A stretch of 64,000 nucleotides of DNA from Mycobacterium sp. 1164966.3 (GCF_001665395.1 NZ_LZSG01000056.1:1-64000); one strand, 5' to 3'. Counted from the first letter of the stretch, positions 9,462 to 17,883 are shown. Notes: generated from the letters alone by a model not told the origin. Numbers and translations are program-made.

Positions 9462-10661
9462 TTAATCCGGTAGGTGCGGCATCTCGAAGCCAGGGTCGCG
9501 GCCAACCAGCACCCCGCGGGTAAGCGCAGACTTCCCGAAACGTCGGCGTATCTGGTCGACGGCGGCATCTACCGCGGGAGGCTCCCCGTCGAAGGGCAGC
9601 ATCAACTGCTGCGCGCCGCTGCGGTCGATGCCGGATACCGCGAAGCCGACCAGGGTCAACCCGCGATCGGCCATCGCGTCTGCGCTCGCTGCGACCAGCT
9701 GCCTCGCCACGGCCAGCACCGTTTGCGTCGACGAAGTGGCCCACGGCAGGGTGCGCGACCGTGTCGCCCGGCTGAAATCGGCGAAGCGCAGCCGCAGCGT
9801 CACGGTTCGCCCGGTGCGGCCCGCGGCGCGCATCCGTCCGGTGATGCGATCTATCAGGTTGACGACGACCGCGTCGAGCTCGGTGGATGACATGCGGCTG
9901 CCAGCCCGCCCCAGCGCTCGCTGCGCCCCCACCGAGCGTCGCCGCACACCGGTGGTCACCCGGCGGCGGTCGATGTTGCGGGACAGCGCAAACAGTTGGC
10001 GTCCCATCGCGCCACCGACCAGCGAAGCCAGCGTCGACTCGGACAGTTCAGCGACCTGGGCGACGGTGGTGATGCCGTGTGCGTGCAGCTTGGCGGCGGT
10101 CACCGCCCCGACGCCCCACAACCGCCGGACCGGCAGCGGGTGCAGGAAAGCCAGCTCCCTGTCGGGCGGAACCAGCAGCAACCCGTCTGGCTTGGCCTCC
10201 TGACTGGCGACTTTCGCCAAGAACTTGGTCCGTGCGATGCCGACGGTGATCGGCAGCCCGACCTGATCGCGCACGTCGGCGCGCAGACGTGCGGCGATCT
10301 GGACCGGGGTACCGGATACCCGACGCAGGCCGCCGACGTCGAGGAAGGCCTCGTCCACCGACAACGCTTCCACCACCGGCGTGGTGTGGTGAAACACCTC
10401 GAATACGGCGTCGCTGGCCTGTGAGTAGGCGTTCATCCGCGGCGGGACCACGACCGCGTGCGGGCAGAGCCTTCGCGCCTGTTCGCCGCCCATCGCGGTG
10501 CGCACGCCGTAGGCCTTGGCTTCGTAGCTGGCCGCCAGCACCACCCCGCCGCCGACAATCACCGGACGCCCCCGCAGACCGGGGTCGTCGCGTTGTTCGA
10601 CGGACGCGTAGAACGAATCCAGGTCCGCGTGCAGGATGGACGCGTCACACCGCACGAACAT
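9462..10661 (-). CDS. dinB3: Y-family DNA polymerase IV, DinB3-like
   Basis: Translesion polymerase of 399 residues. Catalytic carboxylates are Asp13 and Asp15 (HADLDSFYASVE) and Asp103/Glu104 (SVDEAFLD). Tyr18 occupies the steric-gate position, so ribonucleotides should be excluded. HhH residues (VRRLWGVGAVTAAKL) and a little-finger domain follow. A beta-clamp peptide QLMLPF lies at 352-357, near the C-terminus. Position between the gltBD and ethRA genes matches the third DinB homologue of M. smegmatis (as I recall, MSMEG_6443), which M. tuberculosis lacks. The ATG lies inside a LexA-box-like palindrome, suggesting SOS control. The symbol rests on synteny and similarity, not on a tree. Confidence 0.88.
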   Translation of the reverse strand: MFVRCDASILHADLDSFYASVEQRDDPGLRGRPVIVGGGVVLAASYEAKAYGVRTAMGGEQARRLCPHAVVVPPRMNAYSQASDAVFEVFHHTTPVVEALSVDEAFLDVGGLRRVSGTPVQIAARLRADVRDQVGLPITVGIARTKFLAKVASQEAKPDGLLLVPPDRELAFLHPLPVRRLWGVGAVTAAKLHAHGITTVAQVAELSESTLASLVGGAMGRQLFALSRNIDRRRVTTGVRRRSVGAQRALGRAGSRMSSTELDAVVVNLIDRITGRMRAAGRTGRTVTLRLRFADFSRATRSRTLPWATSSTQTVLAVARQLVAASADAMADRGLTLVGFAVSGIDRSGAQQLMLPFDGEPPAVDAAVDQIRRRFGKSALTRGVLVGRDPGFEMPHLPD

Positions 10662-10668
10662 ATGTTCG
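10655..10668. promoter_or_regulatory. LexA (SOS) box-like palindrome at dinB start
   Basis: Perfect 14-base palindrome CGAACATATGTTCG. It fits the mycobacterial SOS-box core CGAAC-N4-GTTCG, missing only the outer T/A pair of the consensus TCGAAC-N4-GTTCGA. The dinB start codon (10659-10661) is inside it, so LexA bound here would block transcription or early elongation. The divergent small membrane-protein gene starts 134 bases away. Confidence 0.6.
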
Positions 10669-10801
10669 CACGCGTCGCCGACAAATGGCGTCAGAGCGGG
10701 GCGAGCACCGCTTCCACCGGCGGCGTTTTTGCCCGCATGATGCCCTTCTCGGCATTGGCCGTGGTCGCGTAGGCTGCAGGACCACGGAAAGGCAGGGTTT
10801 C

Positions 10802-11092
10802 GTGCTGGTCTGGTTCGTCATGTGCGCCGCTCTTGTGGCTTCGGTGACATCGCTGGCGCTGTTCATCTATTGGGGCCGCGACAAGCCGGCGCGGCGGACT
10901 TACCGTGACGCCGCGTTCGTCGCGCTCGGTGCGATGTGGGGGCTGCTTGCGCTGAGCCGCTACCTCGTCGACGCGTCACCACGCTGGATGATGTGGTTCT
11001 CCGCCCTGTTGGCCGCGGCGACTCCTATCTCGATCTGGGAAGCGCGCCGGAAGGATGCGCGGGACGATGCACGGGACAAGGAGTGGGACTAA
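10802..11092 (+). CDS. Small integral membrane protein, unknown
   Basis: A 96-residue protein starting at GTG 10802 with an upstream GAAAGGCAGGG ribosome binding site. Three predicted transmembrane helices (about residues 2-22, 37-56 and 61-80) are followed by a short charged tail (EARRKDARDDARDKEWD). The reading frame is open far upstream into dinB, but this upstream part is antisense to a real gene. No family recognised. It is divergent from dinB and convergent with ethR. Confidence 0.65.
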   Translation: MLVWFVMCAALVASVTSLALFIYWGRDKPARRTYRDAAFVALGAMWGLLALSRYLVDASPRWMMWFSALLAAATPISIWEARRKDARDDARDKEWD

Positions 11093-11115
11093 AAACCCGC
11101 GAGCGTTTCCAGTGC

Positions 11116-11766
11116 TCAGCGCTCTCCGCCGTAGATGCTGCTGACCCAGACGTGCACCAACGTGTCCAGCACGCGCGCTTCCGGGACGGACGGCTGCTCG
11201 GCGGCGAAGGACGCGAACAACGTCCGCTCGTTCATCAGGTTGAGCGCGGTGGCCAGTTCCAGGGCGGGCAGGGTGGTCGGTGCGGCACCGCGGTTGCGTT
11301 CGGCCTCGATACCGGCGGCGGAGAACGCGATCCATTTCTGCATGAACGTCGACCAGAGTCCTCGCAGCTCGGCACTGGTATCCCGGGCCGCCATGCTGGC
11401 CCGGGTGACCGCCTTGTGGGATCCGAACGTCTGAAAGAACACGTTGATGCCGGTGCGCCACATGTCGTCGCGGTCCGCGTCGCCGTTCTCGGCCAGGGCC
11501 TGCAACGCGGAGTCGGCCTCGTTGACCACGCGGTCGAGCAGCGTCAGCAGCACCGCTTCCTTGGACGGGAAATAGAAATAGAACGTCGGTCGCGAGATGC
11601 CGGCACCTTTGGCCAGGTCATCGACGGAAATGTCGGCCAGTGGCCGGTCCTCGAGGAGCCGCTCGGCGGTGGTGAGGATGGCCAGTTCGCGATCGTCTCC
11701 GGAGGGTCGCGCGCTGCGCCGGCCCCGAGAGCTCTGGCCGGCCCTGGCGGCCGTAGGGGTGGTCAC
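11116..11766 (-). CDS. ethR: TetR-family repressor of ethA
   Basis: Orthologue of Rv3855: 216 residues, the same length as the M. tuberculosis protein. The N-terminal helix-turn-helix (GDDRELAILTTAERLLEDRP through ISRPTFYFYFPSKEAVLLTL, about 22-75) is close to identical, and the long ligand pocket domain follows. It binds the ethA-ethR intergenic region and represses the activator of ethionamide. The start is GTG at 11766; the open frame upstream runs antisense through ethA and is a shadow. Divergent from ethA with 78 bases between. Confidence 0.95.
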   Translation of the reverse strand: MTTPTAARAGQSSRGRRSARPSGDDRELAILTTAERLLEDRPLADISVDDLAKGAGISRPTFYFYFPSKEAVLLTLLDRVVNEADSALQALAENGDADRDDMWRTGINVFFQTFGSHKAVTRASMAARDTSAELRGLWSTFMQKWIAFSAAGIEAERNRGAAPTTLPALELATALNLMNERTLFASFAAEQPSVPEARVLDTLVHVWVSSIYGGER

Positions 11767-11784
11767 GACAGGGAGCTTACCCTT

Positions 11785-11838
11785 GTGTTGAATATTTCGA
11801 CACTCTGTTGACGCATTCAACAGTCCGTTGATAACGTC
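11785..11838. promoter_or_regulatory. EthR operator in ethR-ethA intergenic region
   Basis: The gap between the divergent genes contains spaced TTGA/TCGACAC-type elements (GTGTTGA, TTTCGACAC, GTTGACGC, TCAACAG, GTTGATAACG) with the same order and spacing as the roughly 55-base operator I remember from M. tuberculosis. Several half sites would allow the multimeric EthR binding described for that operator. Both promoters must lie inside it. Confidence 0.75.
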
Positions 11839-11844
11839 CGACTC

Positions 11845-13314
11845 ATGACTGAGCACCTTGACGTTGTCATCGTGGGCGCCGGCATCTCCGGTGTGAGCGC
11901 GGCCTGGCACCTGCAGGACCGCTGCCCGACCAAGAGCTACGCCATCCTGGAAAAGCGGGACGCCATGGGGGGCACCTGGGACCTGTTCCGCTACCCGGGC
12001 ATCCGCTCCGACTCCGACATGTACACGCTGGGCTTCCGCTTCCGCCCGTGGACCGAGCGCCAGGCCATCGCCGACGGCAAGCCGATCCTCGAGTACGTCA
12101 AGAGCACCGCGGAGATGTACGGCATCGACAAGCACATCCGTCTCAACCAGAAGGTCGTCAGCGCGGACTGGTCCAACACGGAGAACCGCTGGACCCTGCA
12201 CATCGAAAGCAACGGCAGTAGGACCACCCTCTCCTGTTCGTTCCTGTTCTTGTGCAGCGGCTACTACAACTACGAGCAGGGGTACGCCCCGAAGTTCGCC
12301 GGCGAGGAGGATTTCCCCGGCCCGATCATCCATCCTCAGCTGTGGCCGGAAGACCTCGACTACGCCGACAAGAACATCGTCGTGATCGGCAGCGGCGCCA
12401 CGGCCGTGACTTTGGTTCCCGCGCTGGCGAATTCGGGCGCAAAGCGCGTCACAATGCTGCAGCGCTCGCCGACCTACATCATTTCGCAGCCAGAGCGGGA
12501 CAAGATCGCCGAACGTCTCAACCGCTGGCTGCCGGACAGGGTGGCCTACACCGCGACCCGCTGGAAGAACGTGGTACTGCAGGTCGCGCTCTATCAGGCC
12601 TGCCGAAAGTGGCCGCAGCGGATGCGAAACGTGTTGCTGCGCTTCGCCCAGCGGCAGCTGCCCGAGGGATACGAGGTCGAGAAGCACTTCGGTCCGCACT
12701 ACAATCCGTGGGACCAGCGGCTGTGCCTAGTGCCCAACGGCGACCTGTTCCGCGCCATCCGGCACGACCAGGTCGACGTGGTCACCGACACCATCGAGCG
12801 GTTCACCCCCACCGGCATCCGGCTCAACTCGGGCCGCGAACTCCCGGCCGATATCATCATCACCGCAACGGGATTGAACTTGCAGCTATTCGGTGGGGCG
12901 ACGGTGACCGTCGACGGGCAACCGGTGGACCTCACCAAGACGATGGCATACAAGGGCATGATGCTCTCCGATCTGCCCAACATGGCCTACACGGTTGGCT
13001 ACACCAATGCGTCCTGGACGCTGAAAGCCGACCTGGTGTCCGAGTTCGTCTGCCGTCTGCTGAACTACATGGACGACAACGGTTTTGACACCGTGGAGGT
13101 TGAGCACCCGGGTTCGGACGTCGATGAGCGGCCGTTTATGGAGTTCACACCTGGCTATGTGCTGCGCTCACTTGACGAGCTGCCCAAGCAGGGTTCGCGG
13201 ACCCCGTGGCGGCTGAATCAGAACTACCTGCGCGACATCTGGCTGATCCGGCGAGGCAAGGTCGACGGTGAGGGGCTGCGATTCGCCAAGAAGCGGGCCC
13301 GGATAGCCGCCTGA
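11845..13314 (+). CDS. ethA: Baeyer-Villiger monooxygenase, ethionamide activator
   Basis: FAD- and NADPH-dependent monooxygenase of 489 residues, the same length as Rv3854c. It has the FAD fold GAGISG (11-16), the Baeyer-Villiger fingerprint FXGXXXHXXXW (FPGPIIHPQLW), and an NADPH fold (GSGATA). In M. tuberculosis EthA oxidises and so activates thioamide prodrugs; its natural substrate is not settled. Start ATG at 11845 directly follows the EthR operator. The protein is intact, with no frameshift. Confidence 0.95.
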   Translation: MTEHLDVVIVGAGISGVSAAWHLQDRCPTKSYAILEKRDAMGGTWDLFRYPGIRSDSDMYTLGFRFRPWTERQAIADGKPILEYVKSTAEMYGIDKHIRLNQKVVSADWSNTENRWTLHIESNGSRTTLSCSFLFLCSGYYNYEQGYAPKFAGEEDFPGPIIHPQLWPEDLDYADKNIVVIGSGATAVTLVPALANSGAKRVTMLQRSPTYIISQPERDKIAERLNRWLPDRVAYTATRWKNVVLQVALYQACRKWPQRMRNVLLRFAQRQLPEGYEVEKHFGPHYNPWDQRLCLVPNGDLFRAIRHDQVDVVTDTIERFTPTGIRLNSGRELPADIIITATGLNLQLFGGATVTVDGQPVDLTKTMAYKGMMLSDLPNMAYTVGYTNASWTLKADLVSEFVCRLLNYMDDNGFDTVEVEHPGSDVDERPFMEFTPGYVLRSLDELPKQGSRTPWRLNQNYLRDIWLIRRGKVDGEGLRFAKKRARIAA

Positions 13315-13383
13315 CAACCCCCGCCACCGACCGCGCTCGTCGTCGAAGTCATGCCCTCAGAACACGTTCGCCGGCGATGAAGG

Positions 13384-13866
13384 TCAAAGCTCAGCGACCA
13401 CGACGATCCCGTCGTCGTCGCTGTAGGCGACCTCGCCGGGCACGAATGTCACTCCACCCAAACTGATTTCGACGTCACGCTGCCCGGCGCCGGTCTTGGC
13501 GCTCTTGCGGGGGTTGGTGCCCAGCGCCTTGATGCCGATGTCGATGCCGCGCAACGCGGCAGCGTCGCGGACCGCGCCGTGAACTATCAGGCCGGACCAG
13601 CCATTGGAGCGGGCCAACGCGGCGATGACGTCGCCGACCAGTGCGGTGTGCAAGGAGCCGGCTCCGTCGATCACCAGCACTCGGCCCGTACCAGGCTGCG
13701 AGAGCACCGATTTCAGCAACGCATTGTCCTGGAAGCAACGCACGGTGCTGATCGGGCCGGCGAATTCGGTGCGGCCGCCGAACTGGCGGAACTGCAGGTC
13801 ACAGCTGCGCACCTCGGGCCCGATGTCGTCGACGAGGTCGGCGGTAGGCCGGAAGGACACGGTCAC
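13384..13866 (-). CDS. rraA: RraA-family protein (RNase E inhibitor/aldolase fold)
   Basis: 160 residues, orthologue of Rv3853, once annotated menG. The family is a trimeric RraA fold; members either bind RNase E or act as 4-hydroxy-4-methyl-2-oxoglutarate aldolases. Visible family motifs are DLQFRQFGGRTEF, VLVIDGAGSLHTALVGD, GLIVHGAVRDAAAL and KALGTNPRKS. The Arg-Asp of the last-but-one motif is the usual catalytic/metal region. Start is GTG at 13866, 4 bases after the stop of the H-NS-like gene, so the two share a transcript. Confidence 0.9.
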   Translation of the reverse strand: MTVSFRPTADLVDDIGPEVRSCDLQFRQFGGRTEFAGPISTVRCFQDNALLKSVLSQPGTGRVLVIDGAGSLHTALVGDVIAALARSNGWSGLIVHGAVRDAAALRGIDIGIKALGTNPRKSAKTGAGQRDVEISLGGVTFVPGEVAYSDDDGIVVVAEL

Positions 13867-13870
13867 CGGG

Positions 13871-14314
13871 TCAGCGGCGCCGCAGCTGCCGGATCAGCAG
13901 GATGGCCAGCAGGCTCAATGCCAGCGCAACCACCAATGGAATTGGCGAGCTGCCCGACGGCGGCACGGCAGGTTCACTGCTGACTGGCTTGGCGTCTTCT
14001 ATGGTTGACTTTGCTTGCGCCGCAGCATCTTTCGCGGCAGCCGCCAAGTCTCCGTTGGTTTCTATGCGCTGCTGCAGGTCGAGCGGCGGCTCGGGGGGCT
14101 TGGGTGGTGCCGGGGCAGGGCTCTCGGCTTTTTCTGGCGCTTTCTTGGCCGGCGCCTTTTTGGCGGGCGCTTTCTTCGCCGGTGCCTTTTTCGCGGGCGC
14201 CTTTTTGGCGGGCGGGCTGGCCGCCTTCTTCGCGTGTTTGGCGGGCGGCTTCTTGGCCGGAGGTGTCGATTCGCCTTCAGGTTCCGAATTGGGTTGATCC
14301 TGCGGGTCTGCCAT
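13871..14314 (-). CDS. hns: H-NS-like nucleoid protein with membrane anchor
   Basis: 147 residues, orthologue of Rv3852. The N-terminal half is a Lys/Ala/Pro tail like histone H1, with about five near-perfect KKAPA repeats (residues 30-60), which should bind DNA non-specifically. A Pro-rich hinge and a short helical segment (DLQQRIETNGDLAAAAKDAAAQ) follow, then a C-terminal transmembrane helix (about 123-143) ending in RQLRRR. In M. tuberculosis the protein is reported as a membrane-attached nucleoid protein. The repeats also appear in DNA as a tandem array at about 14130-14220. Confidence 0.88.
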   Translation of the reverse strand: MADPQDQPNSEPEGESTPPAKKPPAKHAKKAASPPAKKAPAKKAPAKKAPAKKAPAKKAPEKAESPAPAPPKPPEPPLDLQQRIETNGDLAAAAKDAAAQAKSTIEDAKPVSSEPAVPPSGSSPIPLVVALALSLLAILLIRQLRRR

Positions 14315-14418
14315 GCGGCCGCTCCTTTACAGCTTTCTCACGTCTTTGTATTTCACACCTGATTCACCGGGTCCCATCATGCCAGGAGGTGCCCGGACCG
14401 TTCGGTGCCCAGGGCTGG

Positions 14419-14931
14419 TCAGCGCCTGCGACGCACCTCCCATAGCGCCGCCGCGCCGACGGCTGCCACGGTTATCGCCACAAACGGCCAGACCGGTGTG
14501 TTGTCGCCGGTGTCGGGCTGGGCCGCTGCCGGGCCCGGGGTGCCGGTCCCCGATACCGTCAGCCGAAATCCCCACGACCCGGACACCGGATGCCCATCCG
14601 CCGAGGTCACCCGGTAATTCACCGTGTAGCTGCCGGCCGGTCCCAGCGGCCGCACGTTGACGCTGACGACGGCACCCTGCACGTTGGGATCTCCCGACGA
14701 CCACAAGTGGGCGTCGGGTCCGACGACCGTCATCGCGGCGAAGTCGGGTTGCAATTGCTCGTTGAAGGTGGCGCTCACGCGGTCCGGGCCGGCGGTGAGC
14801 ACCGCGCCGTCGGCCGGTTCGCTGGACACGCGTGTGGCGTGGGCGGAGGCGACTTGCGCGGTCAGAAGCGCAGCCAAGGTCATGGCGGCCAGGAACAGGC
14901 CGAGCCGCGCGAGAACTCTGACCCGGCTCAT
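14419..14931 (-). CDS. CopC-domain copper-binding membrane protein
   Basis: 170 residues. A signal peptide (1-30, ending QVASA) should be cleaved so that His31 becomes the N-terminus, as in CopC/YobA proteins where it ligates Cu(II). The CopC beta-barrel shows SSEPADGAVL, FNEQLQPDF, YRVTSADGHPVSGSW with further probable ligands (Asp, His). A C-terminal helix (about 145-163) followed by EVRRRR anchors it. The start overlaps the YcnI stop as ATGA, so translation is coupled. Likely role is copper handling on the outer face of the membrane; this is inference from family and pairing. Confidence 0.82.
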   Translation of the reverse strand: MSRVRVLARLGLFLAAMTLAALLTAQVASAHATRVSSEPADGAVLTAGPDRVSATFNEQLQPDFAAMTVVGPDAHLWSSGDPNVQGAVVSVNVRPLGPAGSYTVNYRVTSADGHPVSGSWGFRLTVSGTGTPGPAAAQPDTGDNTPVWPFVAITVAAVGAAALWEVRRRR

Positions 14932-15578
14932 GCTCGCCTGCGCAGGAACACGAGGCAGATACCCAGTCCGGCAACGACCAGGGCCGCCGCACCCAGCAGC
15001 CGCGCGGTGTTGTCGGGCGATGACGTCGGACCGGCCGCATTCGGGTGGTGACGGTCTGCGGGTGCCGCCGTCAGCGCCAGCATGGGCACCGGATGCTCCG
15101 GCTCAGCTCCGCCGGACGCGGGCGGCTGATCCCATTCCACGGTCGACCCGTCGGCGTAGGTCTGGGTGACCGGGAAACTGACGGTGTCGGTGTTGGGCAG
15201 CCGCAGCGATATCCGGAACAACCCGAACTGATCCGGTTCGATCCCGCCGTTGGGCACGGCGGTCCAGGTAACCGACCGGACGGTGCCGGCCGCGGCGTCG
15301 CGGTCCAGCGTTGCCGTCCACCCGGGGATGGACTCGGTACGGGCAGCCGCGACATTCGGGAGAAGCACCTTCAGCCCGGTGGTGGCGGCGCCCGTGTTGG
15401 ACTCGTTGGGGACCTGAAAGGTGACGGTTGCCATGCCGCCCCGCACGGTGTTGTCGCCGCTGGCATGGACATGCGCCCAGGCCGACGGAGTACCCGCACC
15501 AAGCCAGAGCGCGGCTAGCACGGCTGCACCGCTGGCGATGCCCGCCATGCGCGAAATCCACCTGTTGCCAAGGGACAT
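14928..15578 (-). CDS. YcnI-type DUF1775 copper-associated protein
   Basis: 216 residues with a signal peptide (1-35, ending SAWA), a DUF1775/YcnI domain (HVHASGDN through about 150) and a C-terminal transmembrane helix ending FLRRRA. After cleavage His36 would be N-terminal, the position used by B. subtilis YcnI to bind copper in a mono-histidine brace. It lies 1 base after the stop of the preceding gene and overlaps CopC by 4 bases. YcnI-CopC pairs are common in copper loci. Confidence 0.82.
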   Translation of the reverse strand: MSLGNRWISRMAGIASGAAVLAALWLGAGTPSAWAHVHASGDNTVRGGMATVTFQVPNESNTGAATTGLKVLLPNVAAARTESIPGWTATLDRDAAAGTVRSVTWTAVPNGGIEPDQFGLFRISLRLPNTDTVSFPVTQTYADGSTVEWDQPPASGGAEPEHPVPMLALTAAPADRHHPNAAGPTSSPDNTARLLGAAALVVAGLGICLVFLRRRA

Positions 15579-15579
15579 G

Positions 15580-16236
15580 TCAGCCCAGCCCGAGCCGGGC
15601 CATCAGATCGGCTTCGATGCCGTCGAGTTGTGATGAGATCGCTGAGTGGGCCGCCCGGCGGCGCGCGGCCGGCATGTGCTCCGCTGCGGTGATGGCGGCC
15701 GAGAGATCGCTCAGCCGTTCGCTGACCGCCGCCGCGAACTGCTTGGTTTCGGCGTCGTTGGGTTTCTTCTCCTGCACCAGCCGCAGCGACTGCTCCGACC
15801 CGGCAATGCGGGCCGACAGCCGGGCGCCGTGCCCGGAGAACTGGCCGATCTGGGCCAATGGAATGCCGAGCTGATTCGCTCGCCGTTGGTCGATCAGCGC
15901 ACGGGCAGCGATGGCGGCACGGTAGATCACCGGGGTGAGGATCGGCGCGAGCAGCCGCGACACCGTCAGCACCCGGCGGATCCGCGTCGGTGAGAACAGC
16001 TTTCCCTCGCGGGCGGTCTTGAGTTGGGCCTCGGCGACTTTCAGCGCTGCCTTGTCGCTTTCCTGCAGGGCCCTGATCCGCGCCCGGAGAGCCTTGTCGT
16101 CGGCGCGCCGGGCCGCCTTCATGCGACGCCTCTCGTTCTTGGCGGCCAGCTTCGCCTCGAGCTTGGCGCGGGCCTTGATCGCGCGTGCTTCGGCGCGTCG
16201 CGTCGCACGGCTCTTTCGCTTGCGGAACAGGCCCAT
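15580..16236 (-). CDS. Conserved basic mycobacterial protein (Rv3850 family)
   Basis: 218 residues, the same length as I recall for Rv3850. The first 80 residues are a very basic Ala/Arg/Lys coiled-coil (MGLFRKRKSRATRRAEARA onward). A more hydrophobic middle (LLAPILTPVIYRAAIAARAL) and a helical C-terminus with QIGQFSGHGARLSARIAG follow. No enzymatic motif. It is the first gene of an operon with ycnI and copC. Function unknown; a membrane-peripheral structural role is only a guess. Confidence 0.82.
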   Translation of the reverse strand: MGLFRKRKSRATRRAEARAIKARAKLEAKLAAKNERRRMKAARRADDKALRARIRALQESDKAALKVAEAQLKTAREGKLFSPTRIRRVLTVSRLLAPILTPVIYRAAIAARALIDQRRANQLGIPLAQIGQFSGHGARLSARIAGSEQSLRLVQEKKPNDAETKQFAAAVSERLSDLSAAITAAEHMPAARRRAAHSAISSQLDGIEADLMARLGLG

Positions 16237-16368
16237 TCCCGGACGCCTCCCGGTATCTCGTGGACTATCGCGGTGCGGGTACGCGATCGTTGTGCCAACC
16301 CTAAACGGCGCAGGGTGTGGACGGTCCGCCAGGTCAGGATCGACCCGGTGAGGAGACTGACGAGACGC

Positions 16369-16767
16369 TCAGGCGCTCAGGCTCTCCGCACGGCGCAGTT
16401 CCTCGACGCGTTCGGCAAGGTCTTCCTGGGCCTTGGGAGAGAGCTCGGCGGCCTTCATCGCGATGCGACGCACGTTCTCGTCACGCATCGTCGCCAACCA
16501 CGCCAGCTCCTTGTCGAGCTTTTCGTAGTACTCGTCATCGGTGAAGTAGGCGGGTTTGATCCGGAAGAAGTTGGCGAGGGCCGTCATCGTCGCTGCCGAA
16601 GGATTGGTGCGGTTGCCCGAACGTAGCTGCGAGAGGTACGGAGCCGACATCGTGACGCCCTCAGCCTTGAGCGCCGCGATGACCTCTGCGGAGGTGTGCG
16701 GCCCGCGTCCGGGTGGATAAACGGTGTCGAATAGGCGGTTCAGGCGGGCAGCGAACGTCGTGCTCAT
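16369..16767 (-). CDS. espR: Nucleoid-associated regulator EspR
   Basis: 132 residues, identical in length to Rv3849. The N-terminal helix-turn-helix (TSAEVIAALKAEG then SAPYLSQLRSGNRTNPS) and the long C-terminal dimerisation helices match. EspR is a global DNA-bridging regulator that in M. tuberculosis activates espACD for ESX-1 secretion. Start ATG at 16767 has a strong GGAGG 7 bases upstream; the longer open frame (to 16929) is not needed. The C-terminal 30 residues are the most different part from what I remember of M. tuberculosis. Confidence 0.95.
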   Translation of the reverse strand: MSTTFAARLNRLFDTVYPPGRGPHTSAEVIAALKAEGVTMSAPYLSQLRSGNRTNPSAATMTALANFFRIKPAYFTDDEYYEKLDKELAWLATMRDENVRRIAMKAAELSPKAQEDLAERVEELRRAESLSA

Positions 16768-17349
16768 CGATATGACCTCCACCGGGGCTGAAGAGGGAAC
16801 GGCTATCAACATGTATTTGCTGACCATGGTAGCGACTGTTGCGTCCACAAACCAAGTGCAAACCCGGCCGGATTTGGCTCCGGCGTTGACAGCGGTGTGC
16901 GACACCGCCCCTGCAGAGCATCCAACCAACCTGGCCCGGTGTCCATAATCCGAACAGAATTCACAGGTTATCCGAAGAATCCGGCTCGGCGACTCAAGCA
17001 GTCTTTCAGCTTTTTCGGCTTTGGGGAATGGTCAGAACGGGGTGTGGCGAGGCGATGCGCGCGTCGCTGGGCAACCAGTGGACGACGACGACGCATCCAG
17101 GAACTCATTTGCTGTCCGGGCACCCGTCGGCCGTGGATGACAACCTGCTGGCGCACGACGGCCGATACTCACATTTGAGATACCTCTGAAAAATATTTGG
17201 AAGCGGCCGAGCGGCCAACCGGGAGGTGAGGCGGCTACTGGCGCGGCAATGCCACGCCAGCCGGGGTGTTGCCGCGATGTTCTATGCCGGTTTCACGCAC
17301 CGCTGCCGAGTTTGCGCCGGCGGGAGGCTGACCGCCCTGGGGAATCGCG
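16768..17349. other. Long non-coding region upstream of espR
   Basis: 582 bases without a supported gene. Short open frames lack ribosome binding sites. The part nearest espR should hold its promoter and, if regulation is conserved, EspR autoregulatory sites; a long espR upstream region is also found in M. tuberculosis. Rv3848, which lies near here in H37Rv, is absent. A/T-rich stretches occur at 16940-17030 and 17165-17200. Confidence 0.5.
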
Positions 17350-17883
17350 CTAGGCGGCTAGCAGCATCGCCAGAATCGCGGTATCGGGATGGCTGATCGG
17401 ATCGACTCCGACGCGGCTGACCATAGACGTGATGGTGCCGTCGGCTTCCGCCTCCACCCAGGCCGCGCGGTGCTCCAAGCCCAGATACGGCAATCCCGGC
17501 AGCAGGACGCAGCCCGATGCTGCGCCTGTGCATTCCGGCAACGACGGTGTGGTCTCCGACGGTGGGTGCAACATCAGCAGAGCGGGAGGCTGATGGTCAG
17601 CGAAATAACCCGGCGGAATCGCCGAATCACCGAAGACGGTGCCTTCGGCCAGGACCAGACCAACGGTGTCCGGCTGCGGCTCGTCGGGCAACTCCTCGCG
17701 GGCACCGAACACGGTTGTGGTGGACAGCAAGCCGGGTAGCGATGCGACCCGAACCGCAACCATCAATAGCTGGGCCCATTCTTTGGTCGAATCGGGCCAG
17801 CGTCCGGAGATCACGAACCCTTTCAGGGCACCACGAGAATGAAAAGGAGCAACCCCTATGGGCCGGCTTGATCCTGCATCCAT
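17350..17883 (-). CDS. Conserved hypothetical protein (Rv3847 family)
   Basis: A 177-residue protein by the ATG at 17883, which has GGAGGGCG just upstream; this equals the length I recall for Rv3847. A GTG at 17919 would add 12 residues. I see no signal peptide, transmembrane helix or known motif. Features are a probable alpha/beta domain (KGFVISGRWPDSTKEWAQ, TVGLVLAEGTVFGD) and a Pro-rich middle with two cysteines (PECTGAASGC). It is upstream of, and in line with, espR. Function unknown. Confidence 0.7.
   Translation of the reverse strand: MDAGSSRPIGVAPFHSRGALKGFVISGRWPDSTKEWAQLLMVAVRVASLPGLLSTTTVFGAREELPDEPQPDTVGLVLAEGTVFGDSAIPPGYFADHQPPALLMLHPPSETTPSLPECTGAASGCVLLPGLPYLGLEHRAAWVEAEADGTITSMVSRVGVDPISHPDTAILAMLLAA

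Noticed and set aside
10289..10801. Upstream extension of the small membrane-protein frame
   Set aside because: It is open but antisense to dinB, and GTG 10802 has the only good ribosome binding site.
13315..13383. Terminator between ethA and rraA
   Set aside because: No convincing stem in the 69-base convergent gap.
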